From contig OZ037771.1 of assembly GCA_964035545.1 (NCBI GenBank), positions 2,656,628 through 2,720,627 on the forward strand: 64,000 bases of DNA. Reading direction: 5' to 3'. Shown here one piece after another: positions 60,216 through 64,000 of this stretch. How positions within the stretch are numbered: position 1 is the first letter of the stretch; every line of letters begins with the position of its first letter. Made by a program: the position numbers and the translations under genes. The stretch comes from Bugula neritina (lineage: Eukaryota > Bryozoa > Gymnolaemata > Cheilostomatida > Bugulidae). A model generated the notes under the pieces. It was not told the origin of the DNA, made no database searches, and was given only the letters and a program-made list of their open reading frames with translations.

Positions 60216-62034
60216 TTATGGTTTACAAATTCCATTCACTGTGGGATCAGCAGAGAATCCTGTTGATGTTTGACACTGATTAGGGGCCTGGCAAGGACAT
60301 GCCCCAACCTGAGAGAACTCTAGGAAAGTTTCAAGGGTGGAGCAAGTAGCACCTTCAACTGAGAAACCTTTGCATACACCACTGGATTTATCTCCCTCCG
60401 CACTGAAATTATGAAAACATGAGTTACTAATCATGAAGGAACTAGCGGAGAGTAAAATAACTATGGTAGTTTCTTACTAAGATATATAATAATGGTCTTC
60501 TTAGCTTACCTAAATGTACAGCATTGAGAGAAGGGACAATCAATGTGCTCTACACAAGTGGTTGGAATGGGTGGAGTTACTTCTTTAAGGTCAGGAGTTG
60601 TCATCTCTGGTGAGGGAGTAGTTGTATTGGATGTATCTTTTCCAGATGAGCCTCTTCCTCCCTTCTTCCCTTGTCTGCGAGAGTTTTCACTGGATCCACC
60701 CATTTGGTGTTGTCTCTGAGAGCTTCTGCCTCCTTTGCCTCCTCTGTGATTGCCATCTCTAGAGTTACCTCCCCTTCTTCCTCCGGTTCTGTTGTTACGG
60801 CCTTGAAACAGTTCTAAAGACTCCAGCCAACTAAACACATCCATTTCTTTTGCTGAATCGGTGCTGTTGAAGTTACCTCCCTCAATTTCTGATCTGCTGT
60901 GAGTTCCATTGCCAGGCATGGCTGTTGTAGAGCGTTGGCCAGGTCTTCTAAAAAATGAATTTAGTTAACATATCTTAATAAGCTACAGTCTACATGCTAT
61001 TCATAATATAAAAAACAACAGGTAGACTTAGTCCCTTACAAGTCAACCCCAACAACTTCAAAGCTCATGGGTGAGAATTTACTAATAACAAAAGACATCT
61101 ACTGGGAGACCAACCAGTCTGTATTAAGTACAGTAATTGCTCTGCATATACTTGATATTATAGACTTCTACTCACCCTCCTCTCCCTCCACCATTCTTCC
61201 TTCCTCTGGTTGTTACACCTTGCTCTCTTCTTCCACCAAACCAACCTATAGTGTTATAACATTACATGAAGTACTAGAAGTCTAAGCAATAATGTAATTT
61301 GCCGTACATAAGAATTCCTACTATACAGTTTTAATCGGTATGCGTAGATTTAAATGTAATGTAACAATAGTTGTTTATTTTATATTATATTGATCTCTAT
61401 GTTTATTTCTTACCATCATTCGAGTTTCCTCCACTTTGATTTCCTGATTTCCTTCGTCCTTCCGAATATGAAATCTAAGCACACCAACACATGGATAAGA
61501 AATCAAAATCAGAAATATTTTGCAAACTTTGAGGAAACAAAAGTGCACTGAAACCAAATTTTATTATTTAAAACTTGTCAGTTTTTGGGAGAATTTAATT
61601 ACTGTAAAATACAACATTAAAAATCAGACCTATAGAACACAATATATATGCTAAGTTAGACCTATAATTCATATTTGTTTAGCACTAAGAATTTAATAGA
61701 CTCTAAGCTGGAAAGTTAAATAGTCACCAAGTATTTGGTTGACAATTTATGAGAAATTATTTAAAACATAAAACATAATAGCTATAACTGACAAAGTAGC
61801 ATACAATTTACATCTAAGTCTGGCCAATATAAATATATTTAGTTTAAGTTTTTAATAAACTGGAAATAGAATATTTTGATGTATATAAATTAGTAAATAA
61901 ACAACATGTATTACCAGTTATCCATTAAAATCTTTAACCACCTCAAAATAAACTGTTCTATTTTATTTTCTAAAAGAGTTTTAACTTACCAGCACAGCAC
62001 AGACCAGCAGACAAAGTAGAATTTGGATCTTCAT
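60216..62034 (-). CDS. Secreted single-domain prokineticin/AVIT-like protein (gene B)
   Basis: Exons in coding order: 62034-61990, 61474-61414, 61245-61176, 60947-60510, 60402-60216; 266 residues, all phases consistent. Signal peptide MKIQILLCLLVCAVL differs from gene A at one residue. It is followed by a Gly/Arg-rich basic region, the shared DVFSWLESLELF motif, a second Gly/Arg/Ser-rich stretch, then one 10-cysteine AVIT-like domain (Cys190 to the end, HIDCPFSQCC ... GACPCQAPNQC). That domain is almost identical to the second domain of gene A, including the intron between its two exons. The first cysteine domain of gene A is absent. A large merged exon replaces several exons of A. Function unknown beyond likely secretion. 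Confidence 0.85.
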
Positions 62035-62335
62035 GTTTGTTGTTTAGTTGCAGACTTTAGAATGAAACATCTCAGATCTACTCCAACTTTTATACCTGAG
62101 AAGATGTGATGCAACAGAACAGAACATGTGTTTCTAATTTCATACTGAATGACTAATGCAGTCATCACGTGACCAACAAAGAAGTCATCACTATTTTTAG
62201 TACATGATCACTAGCAGCACAGCTGCCTGTTGATGTTATGCTGACTCTAACCACATTCTAAATACTCAGGTTTCAATGAAGACATCGAGAGGGTTAAAGG
62301 TCAAAGTTATATCACTCTGTGATAGAGTAGTGTTA
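62035..62335 (-). promoter_or_regulatory. Promoter of AVIT-like gene B
   Basis: Inverted, nearly identical copy of the gene A promoter. TATAAAAG on the minus strand at 62094-62087, TCACGTGA at 62165-62172 and the ATGACT/AGTCAT pair at 62149-62165 are all kept. Confidence 0.75.
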
Positions 62336-64000
62336 TTTAAGTAACCAATTAGATTTAGTTTTATAAACAAGGTCACGACTCTATATATTCTAAAAATCAT
62401 TATTATTCAGTAGGAAATACCATCCTAACCCACACACATGAAAATGATGAACCCATCAACTATAAAATGTGTTGCCATGTTGTTTAGTTTATGAAATAGA
62501 ATTATAAGATTAAATTCTTTATAGTAGGTGCTGATTCATGCAACAATATTATGTATAATTATATATGTTAGTTTATTTAGTCATTCAGCGCATGTGAGAT
62601 ACCACCAGCTCCAGAAATAACATGGCAACCCACTCAAAACTCAGCAACAACAACTATCAGCTATGATTTTCCTCATGTGATGTCTTGTAAACTTTTTCTA
62701 ATTTTTAGCTTTGAACTAACTTTAAAATAATAATTTACTTTGAATAGCAATTGTTTTGAACTTGAGTTAGGAGTGTGAAAATTCACCAGTTATTTATTCC
62801 CACGATAACGTATCTGTGAGACTGAATAATGAGGATAGAGGAGAGAAACTTAAAAGTGATATATGAAAGAAATATAATAACAGCATCATTTAAGAGCAGT
62901 AGAGGAGAAATTGACATAGCCTTATGTTCTTCATGTTTTTATTAAATTTTTGCTCTTCTCACTTTCTCCATTACTGCGCCTACCTCAACAGTATAGCATC
63001 AAATAATCAACCTAAAAGTCATAACAACTCAAAACAGAGAATAAATTATAGACCCATGGAAGCTCTACATGTACAAGTACATGTAAAAAGAATGTTTAGA
63101 TGCTTTGTTTTGAATATGCTATGAAATAACAAGTACTTCAAATAGACTCTCTACAAAAAATTGAATTTTTAAAATCAATAATGATTTACACAAAAAATGT
63201 ATGTTCAATATGCAATATGCAATAAATATTTTTAACATCAGAACTAAAAGCTGCCAACATATTCTGAGAGCTGAATGTGTCATAATATTTCTCTCGTGAT
63301 GTACTATTGGTATCATCAAACTAAATTGATCTGCTTCTGTGTATACAAGTATATTAAGTCATTCATTTCAAAGAGCTTCGGGTACAATGAAAGTTATATA
63401 AATTTACCAGTTTTACGATTAACTGGATAAGAAATTCATGCACAATATGAAACAGAATATCTCTACAATATCTGAAGGCAACTATTATATCTGCAAGTAG
63501 AATGGCATAGTAATACATATAAATAAATAGAAAACTTCTCAAAAACCATTTGTATACAAATTATTATATTAGGGACCCCCCCCCCCCCCCCGCTACCTGA
63601 ACAGGACAAAGCAGAGATAGGTGAGAAGATGAGAAATTATAATTATAGGGAATATTTTTATATAAGTTTAGTTCTAGAGTTATAAGATATAAAGAGAGTC
63701 AGCAGTTACTATTTGTGGCTATTTTTTAGGAAAACATCTTTCAAGTGTTTGTAATAACATTCGTGGTTTACATTCATGAAGCCTTGTGCCAAAAATGTTT
63801 CCTCATAGCAATAAGGTATCCTACACTGTATAGCCTAAATTTAAAGTAGCTGATTCTATAATAGGGGTGGTGGCATGTGCCAGCCTACAAACAGCTCACT
63901 CAACTAACTCTCACACCTGTACCTAATTATCTATCTTGTATGTCAAGTAAACAGCACCTGATTATAATAACAAAGGCATCAAGCTGCTGCCTCTAATATA
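62336..64000. other. Right-hand end, nothing assigned
   Basis: AT-rich, with a run of 16 C at 63576-63591. Short open frames at 62924-63124 (plus) and 63119-63319 (minus) are not recognised. No gene supported. Confidence 0.55.

Overview
The window is animal nuclear DNA. It is AT-rich, its genes are split into many exons with good GT-AG (and a few GC-AG) junctions, its introns are full of micro- and minisatellites, and it carries a CR1/L2-like LINE, a tRNA-derived SINE and a MITE. The two large genes are orthologs of widely conserved animal genes but are clearly diverged from vertebrate versions, so an early-branching or invertebrate metazoan (a sponge would fit) is my low-confidence guess. 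Nothing here is prokaryotic.

Layout. (1) About 0.5-34.5 kb, plus strand: a PDE2-type cyclic nucleotide phosphodiesterase. I could assemble it exon by exon from 5299 to 34460 as an 862-residue open chain: N-terminal region, GAF-A, GAF-B, catalytic HD domain. A possible first exon lies at 470-535. Two of its introns use GC donors. Inside the intron between the GAF-A and GAF-B exons sits a 2.7-kb open exon (25569-28309). It splices in frame onto GAF-A, replaces GAF-B and the catalytic domain by a 913-residue, mostly low-complexity tail rich in basophilic-kinase motifs, and ends in a CaaX-like Cys-Ala-Val-Cys. (2) 36966-47690, plus strand: a complete 25-exon SMC4 (condensin ATPase, 1263 residues). 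About half of its introns hold tandem arrays, several of which start at, or copy, the splice sites. (3) 50641-52894: a 5'-truncated, frameshifted non-LTR retrotransposon. (4) 54-62.3 kb: two tail-to-tail paralogs for secreted cysteine-rich proteins of the prokineticin/AVIT (colipase-like) type. Gene A (plus) has two 10-cysteine domains, gene B (minus) has one. They share nearly identical promoters and 3' ends, so the pair is a recent inverted duplication. Between them lie a tRNA-derived SINE and a 344-bp MITE with 70-bp terminal inverted repeats. The ends of the window (1-5.3 kb apart from the candidate exon, and 62.4-64 kb) hold nothing I can assign.

PDE2 and SMC4 are unrelated in function (cyclic nucleotide breakdown; chromosome condensation) and are simply neighbours. 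The items most worth following are the alternative terminal exon of PDE2, the inverted AVIT gene pair with its exon-phase switch, and the growth of minisatellites out of splice sites.
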